Source of the DNA: Actinomycetales bacterium
GTDB taxonomy: Bacteria; Actinomycetota; Actinomycetes; Actinomycetales; Actinomycetaceae
Assembly (NCBI GenBank): GCA_015655375.1
Contig: JAATFD010000048.1
Location: 1 to 64,000, forward strand
Length of the DNA: 64,000 bases
Reading direction: 5' to 3'
Both the position numbers and the translations under genes were made by a program. Positions 10,001-17,567 of this stretch are shown in pieces. The notes under the pieces are model-generated. The model was not told the DNA's origin, did not search any database, and saw only the letters and a program-made list of their open reading frames with translations. Positions within the stretch are counted from its first letter, which is position 1, and each line of letters starts with the position of its first letter.

Positions 10001-10634
10001 TGCGCCAGAAGTGGGTGCTGAAAACGCGGTTCCACAAGACTGGCTCGTCCAGGATTGCCGGGAATTCGGCAACATCAAGGGCACGCCGGTTCGTCGTGTG
10101 AACGCGGGCGACCAGACGAGGACGCTGCGAGCCGGCTGAACCATGGCGGCGGTACCCGCCGATGACGAAGTCGGAGTGCGTGGATTCGAGCGTGGAGACC
10201 ATGTCCTGGTAGGCACCGGGCAGGACCCGGTCGTCCGCGTCGACGAAGGCGAGGTAGCGCCCACGAGCATGAGAGACCCCAAGGTTGCGAGCAACGCCCG
10301 GGCCCAAGGAAGCGGACGCGACAGAGGGGAGCGAAGAGGCCGAGGCCCCGGAGAGCGAAATCTCGGAAGGTGAGACCGCCGAGCTGGCGGCAGACTGCAG
10401 GACGCGAACGCGGCGATCGCGTTGAGCAAGCGAGGCGAGGATTCGAGCGGAGGAATCCGTGGACCCGTCATCGACAACAATGACTTCCAGGTCACGTAGA
10501 GACTGGTTGAGAACGCTGCGCACCGCTGACTCGATGAAATCCTCGGCGTTGCGGCACGGAATGACGACGCTAAGCAGCGGACGGCGCACCGACGCGCGGG
10601 CCCTCCCGAGCAGACGACGAACTCCCACGCACAC
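7011..10634 (-). CDS. GT2 glycosyltransferase-CDP-glycerol glycerophosphotransferase fusion
   Basis: The 1207-residue protein has an N-terminal GT2 (GT-A) domain, with LSVVIPCRN, DDGSTD at 55-60 and the metal-binding DADD at 132-135. Its C-terminal TagF-like domain has WHGTPIK near 925, YAPTWRE, RSHH and SDYSSIFFDY near 1093. The intervening ~450 residues, rich in beta-prone segments, carry no motif I recognise. Between the GT2 nucleotide-binding region and GPGVARNLG lies an unusual Ser/Ala-rich insertion of about 30 residues (82-110). The protein probably adds a sugar and glycerol phosphate to a wall polymer on the cytoplasmic side. It lies upstream of tagD in the same direction, so a shared transcript is likely. 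The domain calls are strong; the polymer is inferred. Confidence 0.88.
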   Translation of the reverse strand: MCVGVRRLLGRARASVRRPLLSVVIPCRNAEDFIESAVRSVLNQSLRDLEVIVVDDGSTDSSARILASLAQRDRRVRVLQSAASSAVSPSEISLSGASASSLPSVASASLGPGVARNLGVSHARGRYLAFVDADDRVLPGAYQDMVSTLESTHSDFVIGGYRRHGSAGSQRPRLVARVHTTNRRALDVAEFPAILDEPVLWNRVFSTHFWRTSVGAIPEDVNYEDQEPTLRAALHARAFDVLARDVYSWRLPESRDSRSQSKSRIEDLRDRLTIIRRMWAEVAPSAPLPVRRRLIANWLGRDLVMYALNVPSVGADYTRVLREGARALAEKADEQTWTMIPVQDRLVAWTLARSSQEDLEEVLGSRLEDTTAVPIELVPAGQPAPTNAATPRGELIAAVPVLDRIAPVPDFIRAISPDDLRVECSTHRISWTDAATCTISADAHIPGVDPQALDGSPIVEVVAADGTSRPAHAVTLEDSALTDYWANDPWRTYLHSGFRASLDLLDVASQRVRVTLSIAGHTVSAMLPEAATAHSFRVGPLGDPRFVCRADANGCTEFVRCARSPYRLVGARGGATAISFDIAAEAADAVALTDVLPVTLVRGSERLPAEVALRDGHLQASVDLEPLGSERQYTGERVWRIVVGDPGVHHGNGTRPDEVPVMWDKSAHPERAWAVRACPSSDGFAAIEQRARRVTVDGAFLEGNCLVATGRVSPQGWTPRVCLVSSTATVVGSAEETIGGQWQTSFDLADADLVPGGYFLRWSLPEGRDAPGWCRAGHAMRSEEAYLFGSVRSVRVSPKHGGLLGLTIGAPLAPAERSRFGRQRLIEATPPPLRDGILFESFNGMSSADNPGAICADLQTHGVDVPLWWSVVDGTVSVPPGTTPLVIGTRAWFEIVRSARVLVTNNNFPQWFQKQPGQAILQTWHGTPIKRLLFDAPTRFIPLTYRRLMRRQVGQWNLLLAQTEQAARDLCSSTRYTGEVRVGEQPRNVGLLGGEARAREVRSHLGIDKDERVVLYAPTWREGMRASEGESALATLLDPAELARRTRARVLVRSHHMNGLHAHGEGVLDVGAYPSVEDLMLIADVLVSDYSSIFFDYALTGRPGLIFAPDLEWYRDVERGFYGKWPGEWPWPLTRDQDSLGREVQEILARERTPPDVDADPIRENLEWIRRWIAIHKPSEASQVNKTREGAFHEMDGSVSQAGAVRP

Positions 10635-10839
10635 CTCATCTCGGGGACCGACGGTGACGCCCCGGAGTTGATAGGTCGGACGCAGTGGACCTAGCCGGGG
10701 AGCAGCACTGTGATGAATGGAACATGAACACGATACCGCTTCAGTGGTCAGTTTTGGAGCAAGGGCCTCGTCAGGTGGCGGATCTTCTGCTCAGGCAGCG
10801 GGCGGGGCGCAGGGAGAACCCTTGAGCCGCGACTGGCGC

Positions 10840-11736
10840 TCACGGCAGCAACTCTGCGCTCACCGCGGCAAGCTGAGCACCACGCGCTCCTGCCCAGACG
10901 CCCAGGCTTGCCGGCATGATCTCCGGCAGAGCGTGGAATGTTGCCTTGCTTCGGGCATATTCAACGGCCGGATCAATGGTCCACCGCGCTGAGCGGGCCA
11001 CTCCTCCACCGATCACGACCCGAGCCGGGTCCAGCAGCGCTGAGACTTCCAGCAGAGCACGACCGAAGGCCTGTGCCGCGTGCCTCAACGCTTCACAGGC
11101 CGCCTCATCGCCGTGTTCGGCCGCAGCGACGACGTCCCGTGCAGTGGCGCCCAACGGCGCCGATGCGGAGAGTTCACCCCACCGGGCGCCGAGAGCATTG
11201 CCGCCGATCATCGTCTCAAGGCATCCTGTTTGACCGCACGAGCAGAGGCTTCCGGACTCGACAACACGGATGTGCCCCACTTCCCCTGCCGCGCCATGGG
11301 CACCTTGTCGTACGCGTCCATGGACGACATGCGCACCGGCCACGCCCGTGCCGAGCACGATGACAAAGACGTCCTCGCAGCCGCGTCCGGCTCCCAAACG
11401 CGCCTCGGCAAGAGCAGCGGCCTCGCCATCTTGGACGGCAAGACCCGGAAGGCCCAGCAGATGAGAGAGCTCGCCAGCGGGCGCGGTGCCGTCGAGCCAC
11501 GGGAGATTGGCGCTGTGTCCCACGACGTGTGTGTGTGGGTCGAGCGTGCCTGCAATGGTCATCCCGAAGACGTCGGGTTGCACAGGCGCCGTGCTCAAGA
11601 ACCTCGCGACCGAACCTGCCAGCTCCGAGAGGTCACCTGTCGGAGCCATCATGCGTCCCCGGTCGTTCCCCTCGTCGTCGGCAAGAAGCAGCTTCGTGTC
11701 GGTGCCGCCGTAGTCGATGCCCAGACTGACTCTCAC
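10840..11736 (-). CDS. ROK-family sugar kinase
   Basis: The 298-residue ROK protein has no DNA-binding domain, so it is an enzyme rather than a repressor. It shows the N-terminal phosphate-binding DYGGTDTK and an aspartate in VQDGEAAALAE at the catalytic position. The family zinc motif is present as GHIRVVE followed by CSCGQTGCLE. These enzymes phosphorylate glucose, N-acetylglucosamine, N-acetylmannosamine or related sugars; the specificity cannot be read here. The start overlaps the CutC stop by 4 bases, so it is the last gene of the peptide-transport operon. A kinase in such an operon suggests that the imported molecule contains a sugar. Confidence 0.88.
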   Translation of the reverse strand: MRVSLGIDYGGTDTKLLLADDEGNDRGRMMAPTGDLSELAGSVARFLSTAPVQPDVFGMTIAGTLDPHTHVVGHSANLPWLDGTAPAGELSHLLGLPGLAVQDGEAAALAEARLGAGRGCEDVFVIVLGTGVAGAHVVHGRVRQGAHGAAGEVGHIRVVESGSLCSCGQTGCLETMIGGNALGARWGELSASAPLGATARDVVAAAEHGDEAACEALRHAAQAFGRALLEVSALLDPARVVIGGGVARSARWTIDPAVEYARSKATFHALPEIMPASLGVWAGARGAQLAAVSAELLP

Positions 11737-12473
11737 GTCGCATCCACGTTCCGCAGGGCAGCAAGGATGGATCGAGCCTCGTCCTCATCAGTGGTCTCGT
11801 AGTCGACTTCTCCCGCGAGCGCGGCTGAGCCGAGGGAGATCGGCAACCTGTCGACGACTCTGCGCTTGGCCGAGGCGTGCACCGCCGTCACTCCTGTGGC
11901 AGCGATCCGGCGGGCGTTGGACGACGTCACGCCCGCACCCGCCATGATCTGAATGTGGCCCTGCGCGACATCCGTCAGCTCCCGCAATTGATCGAGGGCG
12001 TCAACGGCTCGCGATGCACCGCCGGACGAGAGCACGCGCGTGACGCCCAGGTCACCCAGTTGCGCGAGGGCAGCTGTCGGGTTCGCGATCATGTCGAACG
12101 CGCGGTGCAGGGTCACCTCGCGGCCTCGCGCCACGCCAACCACAGCCCGGACCAGGTCCGCGTCGAGGACGGGACCGGCTGCGGTATTCATGATCCCTCC
12201 GACGACGACGCCCGCTGCTCCGCGTTCCACAGCGAGCTGCGCGTCGCGGACGATGAGATCGACCTCGTCCGTCCCATACTCAAAACCTCCTTCACGCGGA
12301 CGGATGAGGACATGCACGGCAAGACCTGTGGAAACAGCCTGATCGATCAGGCCCGCGGACGGCGTCACCCCTCCGGTGCGGAGCGCGGCACAGACCTCGA
12401 TGCGATCCGGGCGCACTCGGCGCGCGACCTCAACGCCGTGCGCGTCCTGCACCGCGAGCTCAAAAGCCGTCAT
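11733..12473 (-). CDS. cutC: CutC-family TIM-barrel protein
   Basis: The 246-residue protein fits the CutC family along its whole length. It begins FELAVQDAHG and contains RIEVCAALRTGG, HVLIRPREGGFEY, GVVVGG, TLHRAFDM, RVLSSGG and IMAGAGV, which are hallmark segments of this (beta/alpha)8 family. CutC was linked to copper tolerance in Escherichia coli, but its biochemical reaction is unclear. It overlaps the genes on both sides by 4 bases (ATGA-type junctions), so it is translationally coupled to a metallopeptidase and a ROK kinase. This argues for a catabolic role here rather than copper handling. The family is certain; the function is not. Confidence 0.9.
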   Translation of the reverse strand: MTAFELAVQDAHGVEVARRVRPDRIEVCAALRTGGVTPSAGLIDQAVSTGLAVHVLIRPREGGFEYGTDEVDLIVRDAQLAVERGAAGVVVGGIMNTAAGPVLDADLVRAVVGVARGREVTLHRAFDMIANPTAALAQLGDLGVTRVLSSGGASRAVDALDQLRELTDVAQGHIQIMAGAGVTSSNARRIAATGVTAVHASAKRRVVDRLPISLGSAALAGEVDYETTDEDEARSILAALRNVDAT

Positions 12474-13984
12474 CCGGCGGCCTCCACCAAGGTTCGTCCG
12501 CGCAGGACCGTCGCCGTCAGATCGGGATGGACGGGGAAGTCGTCGTAGGGAAACATGGGGCGGCGAATACGCGTGTGCCCCAGGCGTTCAAGATCTTGGT
12601 CGACCGGTCCTGGGGTCAGCGCCAGGGTCCAGCCTGTGGCCACGTCGTACAGAGTCGGCTCGAGGTAGCCGATCTTGGTGACGACGATGTCCGCCGCAGC
12701 GGGGTCAAGGCCGATCGTGTCGAAGTCAGTGGTGGAATGGAACGCCTTGCGAAACTCGGTGACGATGACACGCAGACCCCCCACACGAATCACGGCAGTC
12801 CGGCCTGCGATGGGATCCCCCTCGTGGAGGGACTCCAGGACACCTTGGATACGGACCGGCCCCGAGACTCGATGATCGACCCGCGCACCAGCGATCACGT
12901 CGACTGCCTCTCCTGGGGCTGCATGGAAGAGCGTGTCGATCGCGATCCCATCGAAGATGGACGCAACGTAGGTGACTGGCGCGTTGGGCCCCACGAGCTC
13001 AGGACGCTCAAGCAGGTGAGCCAGGGTCCAGGTCACGTCTCCCGATCCGCCGGCTCCCGGATTGTCGCCGGAATCGCTGATGAGATAGGGGCGCCCCCTT
13101 CCCGAGGCACGATGTGCGAGCGCGCTCGCCACCGCATCGTCGAGGCTGCCCGGTGGACCCACGAAGTCAAACTCGTCGCGAACGTTCCAGAGATCCTCGG
13201 CAAGGCGCTCCGCTTCCTCCGCGATGACCTGCTCGTCCTCGCCGGTGACGATGACAGTGGCGTGACAACGGGGCTCGTCCGCCCACGCGTAGCCGATCCA
13301 GATTCCGGCGTCCGTCACTCCGGGAAGGTCCGCCACCGGAGCGACCTGGGCGTACAAGCTCTTCGCCGGTTCGACGCGAGTGGAGGTCTTCTCCCCCGGC
13401 AGGAGGATCGGCACGCGCACCCACGCTCGAGCGGGCTTCTCGCCGCGCCCAATCCACTCGAGCAAGGTGCGTGCAGAGCGTTCCTTCGTCTCCCACGCAT
13501 CTTCGTGGGGCGCCAGCCGATAACAGGTCAGCAGGTCGGCCTCGTGCGCGAGGACCTCCGAGACGTTACCGTGCAGATCCATCGGTGCGGCGATCAGGAC
13601 ATCGGGACCCACGACGGCACGAATAGCTGAGATGAGGTCGCCCTCGGCGTCATCGAGACCCACGACGCTCATTGCCCCATGGATGTCGAAATACACGCCG
13701 TCGAGGGGACCGATTGCCAACTCGTCCGACAAACCGCTGACGATGCGATTCTTGAAATCCTCGTAGACGTCGGCCTGCACCGCGCCACCGGGAATGGACC
13801 GAGCCTGAAAGATCGGCAGCCATTCGGCCGCCTCACGCAATGGGCTGCCCGGCCTCAGGTGCGGGTAGTAGTCGAACAAACCTTGTCCGGTGTGCACAAC
13901 GAAATCACGCTCACCTGCGCGGTGAGCCGCGTAGGCACTCGATTCAATCGCCATGCCGACAATCGCGATTCGGGGTGTGGTCAT
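12470..13984 (-). CDS. M81-family (MlrC-type) metallopeptidase
   Basis: The 504-residue protein matches the M81/MlrC family. The N-terminal half has GVYFDIHGAM and PMDLHGNVSE (probable zinc ligands), then YRLAPHEDAWET. The C-terminal half has ISDSGDNPGAGGSGD. The founding member, MlrC of Sphingomonas, cleaves linearised microcystin, and other members act on small modified peptides. There is no signal peptide, so it is cytoplasmic. Encoded 3 bases after the ABC-transporter ATPase, it probably breaks down the peptide imported by that transporter. The substrate is unknown. Confidence 0.88.
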   Translation of the reverse strand: MTTPRIAIVGMAIESSAYAAHRAGERDFVVHTGQGLFDYYPHLRPGSPLREAAEWLPIFQARSIPGGAVQADVYEDFKNRIVSGLSDELAIGPLDGVYFDIHGAMSVVGLDDAEGDLISAIRAVVGPDVLIAAPMDLHGNVSEVLAHEADLLTCYRLAPHEDAWETKERSARTLLEWIGRGEKPARAWVRVPILLPGEKTSTRVEPAKSLYAQVAPVADLPGVTDAGIWIGYAWADEPRCHATVIVTGEDEQVIAEEAERLAEDLWNVRDEFDFVGPPGSLDDAVASALAHRASGRGRPYLISDSGDNPGAGGSGDVTWTLAHLLERPELVGPNAPVTYVASIFDGIAIDTLFHAAPGEAVDVIAGARVDHRVSGPVRIQGVLESLHEGDPIAGRTAVIRVGGLRVIVTEFRKAFHSTTDFDTIGLDPAAADIVVTKIGYLEPTLYDVATGWTLALTPGPVDQDLERLGHTRIRRPMFPYDDFPVHPDLTATVLRGRTLVEAAG

Positions 13985-13987
13985 CAG

Positions 13988-15700
13988 TCATCTTTTCCGG
14001 GAGATGGAATCGGTCATGAGTGTGTGTCGCGCCAAGCGGCGCTCGCGTTGAGCAATGGGGTCCGCAGTGGGCACGGCCGCCAGAAGCTCCCACGTGTATT
14101 GCGCGCGAGGCTCACGAAGGACATCGGCCGTCGCGCCCTCTTCAACGATCCGGCCACGTTGCATGACGATGACCCGATCGGTCATGGCATTGACGACGCC
14201 CAGATCATGGCTGATGAAGAGACAGCCGAACTCCAGTTCCTCATGCAGATCCCGCAACACCTGGAGCACCTCGGCTTGCACCGAGACATCCAGGGCACTC
14301 GTCGGCTCGTCGGCCACCAGCAGATGCGGACGGCGCGCGAGGGCCCTGGCGACACCGATGCGCTGGCGCTGTCCCCCGGAGAACTCATAGGGATAGCGCG
14401 CTGCCGCATCGGCGGGAAGTTTGACGGCATCGAGCAGTTCCGCGACCCGTGCGCGTCGATCGCGCGCCCGGAAGTGTCGCTCGTGGATCACCAGCGGCTC
14501 CGCGATGGAGTCACCGACGGTCATCCTGGGGTCAAGAGAGCCGCCCGGATCTTGGAAAACGACGCCGACGCCACCGAGCAGTCCGCGTTTGCGTCGTCCG
14601 CGCGTCCTCGATAATGACTCCCCCAGCAGCGAGACCTCGCCGGCCGCGGGCGTCAGCAGGCCCAGAGCCAGACGACCGATCGTTGACTTTCCCGATCCCG
14701 ATTCGCCAACCAGGCCGACGATCTCCCCCTGGCCCACGAACAGGCTGATTCCATCCACAGCAGGAACATGGCGCCCATTCACCCGGTACCCCGCTGAGAC
14801 CTGTGACAGCGCGATGACGGCATCGGAGGGCGCGTCAGCCGCATTCCCGACAGCAGTCTCGCTCGTGTGATCATCCGTCCAGAGATCGAATCTCACCGGT
14901 GGGACAACAAGGACTGAACTGAGGAGGCCACGCGTGTAGGGATGCGTCGGGCTGCGCAGGACCTGCACGACGTCACCGGACTCCACAATCTCGCCCCGGC
15001 GCATCACGTAGACGCGATCGGCGAGATCCGCGACAACACCCATGTTGTGGGTGATGATCAACAGTCCCTTGCCCTTTTCCTGGACCAGTTCTCGCAGCAA
15101 ATCCAGGATCTCCGCTTGCACCGTCACGTCCAGTGCTGTTGTCGGTTCATCGGCGATGATCACATCGGGATCGCACGCCAACGCGATGGCAATGACCACG
15201 CGCTGGCGCTGGCCCCCGGACAACTCGTGGGGGTATTGCCGCGATCGACGGTCCGGTTCGGGGATCCCGACAGCGCCCATCAGCTCAACAGCGCGGGCAT
15301 GGGCGTCGCGAACACTGACAGCGGAATGATTGCGCACGGCCTCAGCGATCTGAGCACCGAGCGTCATGGTGGGATTCAGCGCGGTCATCGGCTCCTGGAA
15401 GACCATCGAGACCACGCGTCCGCGGAGATCCTCGAGCACATGTTCGCTGGCACCGATCACGTCGGTCCCGGACGCGAGCCTGATCGAGCCGCTTGTCCGC
15501 GATGACCGGGGAAGGAGTCCCATGATGGCAAGCGCTGTCGCGCTCTTGCCCGATCCGGATTCGCCGACGAGGGCGACAGCTTCGCCCGCCTCGACGTGCA
15601 GGCTCACTGCGTTCACTGCGTCCTCGTCGCGGCCCGCAAAGCGAATATGGAGATCCTCGATCTTCAGCACTGGGGAGGTCCCCTTGTCTTCTCCGCTCAT
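13988..15700 (-). CDS. Peptide ABC transporter, fused double ATPase (DppD-DppF type)
   Basis: The 570-residue protein contains two complete ATPase domains. The first has Walker A GESGSGKSATALAIMG, signature LSGGQRQRV and Walker B VIIADEPTTALD. The second has GESGSGKSTIGRLALG, FSGGQRQRIG and LLVADEPTSALD. Peptide/nickel-family importers often split these as DppD and DppF; here they are one chain. The open frame extends upstream to 15808, but I chose the ATG at 15700. It forms an ATGA overlap with the permease stop and begins MSGEDKG directly before the ATPase domain. It powers the two permeases encoded just upstream. Confidence 0.93.
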   Translation of the reverse strand: MSGEDKGTSPVLKIEDLHIRFAGRDEDAVNAVSLHVEAGEAVALVGESGSGKSATALAIMGLLPRSSRTSGSIRLASGTDVIGASEHVLEDLRGRVVSMVFQEPMTALNPTMTLGAQIAEAVRNHSAVSVRDAHARAVELMGAVGIPEPDRRSRQYPHELSGGQRQRVVIAIALACDPDVIIADEPTTALDVTVQAEILDLLRELVQEKGKGLLIITHNMGVVADLADRVYVMRRGEIVESGDVVQVLRSPTHPYTRGLLSSVLVVPPVRFDLWTDDHTSETAVGNAADAPSDAVIALSQVSAGYRVNGRHVPAVDGISLFVGQGEIVGLVGESGSGKSTIGRLALGLLTPAAGEVSLLGESLSRTRGRRKRGLLGGVGVVFQDPGGSLDPRMTVGDSIAEPLVIHERHFRARDRRARVAELLDAVKLPADAAARYPYEFSGGQRQRIGVARALARRPHLLVADEPTSALDVSVQAEVLQVLRDLHEELEFGCLFISHDLGVVNAMTDRVIVMQRGRIVEEGATADVLREPRAQYTWELLAAVPTADPIAQRERRLARHTLMTDSISRKR

Positions 15701-16533
15701 GCGCTTTTCCCCCTGACATCGAACGCATCGCGCAGGCCGTCGCCGATGAAGTTCAACGCGCACACGACCACGACAATGGCGATACCCGGTGGAAGGATCA
15801 ACCACCACGCGTTCTGGTAGATCAATGACAATCCGCTGTTGAGCATCGCTCCCCAGTCGGTTGCGGGCGGTTGAAGGCCCATCCCGAGAAAGCTGACGTA
15901 GGCGACCAACAGGATCGCATCAGCGACCTGAAACGTCGCATTGACGACGATCGTGCCAACCGTATTGGGCACGATATGACGCAGAACGATCCGCGAGTGG
16001 GCGCTTCCCATCGCCTGCGCGGCGACAATGTAGTCGCGCGTCTTCACGCTGAGGGACTCAGCCCGCACCAGACGGGCCGGAACCAGCCACGACACCAAGC
16101 CGATGACGAGGACCATCATCGCCTCGCTGGGCTCCACGATCGACGACAACACGAGCAGCAGGAAGATCGCGGGGATCGCGATGCCCGCGTCGACGATGCG
16201 CATCATGATCGAGTCCACGACGCCGCCGACGTATCCCGCGATCGCGCCCCACAGAGTGCCGATCAGTGTCGCGAGGACACCCGCGAGTACACCGACGAGC
16301 AGCGACGTCCGCCCGGCGACCATGAGCCGTCCCAGAAGGTCATACCCCAGCGAATCCGTGCCCAGCACGTGCCCATTGGTCCCAGGACGCAGATAGACCT
16401 GACTGAGATCTGTGGTCACCTGTTCGGTGGGAGACACAATCGGCCCGACGGTGACAAAAACGATGACCACCACCAGGGCCGCCAGACCGACCATCGCAAG
16501 TCGATTCGCGGCGAAACGCTTGAGCGTTGTCAT
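15697..16533 (-). CDS. Peptide ABC transporter permease (DppC type)
   Basis: The 278-residue membrane protein has an N-terminal helix (residues 14-33), a periplasm-facing loop containing HVLGTDSLGYDLLGRLMVAGR typical of DppC/OppC, and five further hydrophobic segments. The coupling EAA-like loop is around AAQAMGSAHSRIVLRHIVPN. It pairs with the DppB-type permease encoded just upstream (4-base overlap) to form the channel. Confidence 0.93.
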   Translation of the reverse strand: MTTLKRFAANRLAMVGLAALVVVIVFVTVGPIVSPTEQVTTDLSQVYLRPGTNGHVLGTDSLGYDLLGRLMVAGRTSLLVGVLAGVLATLIGTLWGAIAGYVGGVVDSIMMRIVDAGIAIPAIFLLLVLSSIVEPSEAMMVLVIGLVSWLVPARLVRAESLSVKTRDYIVAAQAMGSAHSRIVLRHIVPNTVGTIVVNATFQVADAILLVAYVSFLGMGLQPPATDWGAMLNSGLSLIYQNAWWLILPPGIAIVVVVCALNFIGDGLRDAFDVRGKSA

Positions 16534-17558
16534 GCGATTCCACCCCTCGTACGCGGGTCAAGCAGTGCTTGGACGATGTCGGCGAGCAACGACCCGATGA
16601 CAGTCGCCGCCGAGATGACAAGCACGCACCCCAGCAGAACCGGGAAATCACTGGATTGGGCAGCGCTCCAGAACAGCAGTCCCATTCCGGGGTAGTTGAA
16701 CAACTGCTCGATGACCAGTGCTCCGCCGAACATCACGGGCAGTTGATACCCGAGCATGGCGATCAAGGGAGTGACGGAGTTTCTCAGCAGGTGCCGGCTC
16801 AACACTCGGATCGCCGGAGTTCCCTTCGAGCGCGCCGTGCGGATGTAGTCCTCGCTGAGCCCGTCGAGCGCCGAGGAGCGCATGTACCGGCTGAAGTTGG
16901 CGACCAGAGGAATCGCACCCGCGGCGACGGGGAGGATCAGTCTGCCCGGGACCATCAGGACGTCCGCGACAGTCTCACCCTGTGGGGCGTTTGCCGGCAG
17001 AATTCCCAAGTTCTGGCTGAAGACCAGGATCAACAGCATCCCCAGGAAGAAGCTGGGCGTCGAGTAGGCAACGATCGCGAGTGTCGACAAGGTGTAGTCG
17101 ACGACGCCGTTGCGGCGAACAGCCTGGAAGATGCCCACCGGAATGGCCACGATGACCGCTGCGACCAGTGACAGGCCCGTGAGCAGGAGCGTCTTGGGCA
17201 GTCTCTGCGCGATCGCGTCCGCCACAGACTTGTTCAGCAGATAGGACTCCCCGAGATCCCCGCGGAGCAGGCGTCCCAGGAACAGGATGTATTGCTCCCA
17301 GATGGGCCGGTCAAAGCCTTGCTCATGGTTGAAGGTGGCGATCTGCTCGGCCGTTGCCTGCACGCCAAGCACCCCTCGTGCGGGTCCGCCCGGGAGCATC
17401 TGAAGCAGCGCGAAGACGACGACGGTGACCACGAAGATGACGATGATCGCTTGACCCAGGCGACGAAGGACGAAAACGAGGAACGGGTGGGCTTTGCCTG
17501 GCCCCGCAGGAGCCGCCGAAACGGCTCCTGCGGGCGAGATGTCTGGTGCCATGCTCAT
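16530..17558 (-). CDS. Peptide ABC transporter permease (DppB type)
   Basis: The 342-residue membrane protein has a first helix at about 35-55 and the DppB/OppB signature region LLRGDLGESYLLNKSV. Its EAA loop is TARSKGTPAIRVLSRHLLRNS. About 25 polar residues precede the first helix. The second in-frame ATG two codons later is an equally possible start. It follows the binding-protein gene by 9 bases and is one half of the inner-membrane channel. Confidence 0.93.
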   Translation of the reverse strand: MSMAPDISPAGAVSAAPAGPGKAHPFLVFVLRRLGQAIIVIFVVTVVVFALLQMLPGGPARGVLGVQATAEQIATFNHEQGFDRPIWEQYILFLGRLLRGDLGESYLLNKSVADAIAQRLPKTLLLTGLSLVAAVIVAIPVGIFQAVRRNGVVDYTLSTLAIVAYSTPSFFLGMLLILVFSQNLGILPANAPQGETVADVLMVPGRLILPVAAGAIPLVANFSRYMRSSALDGLSEDYIRTARSKGTPAIRVLSRHLLRNSVTPLIAMLGYQLPVMFGGALVIEQLFNYPGMGLLFWSAAQSSDFPVLLGCVLVISAATVIGSLLADIVQALLDPRTRGGIA

Positions 17559-17567
17559 GATGGACGG

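Noticed and set aside
12527-13630. 367-codon plus-strand frame opposite the M81 peptidase
   Set aside because: It is antisense to a gene with clear metal-binding motifs and no motif is visible in the shadow product.
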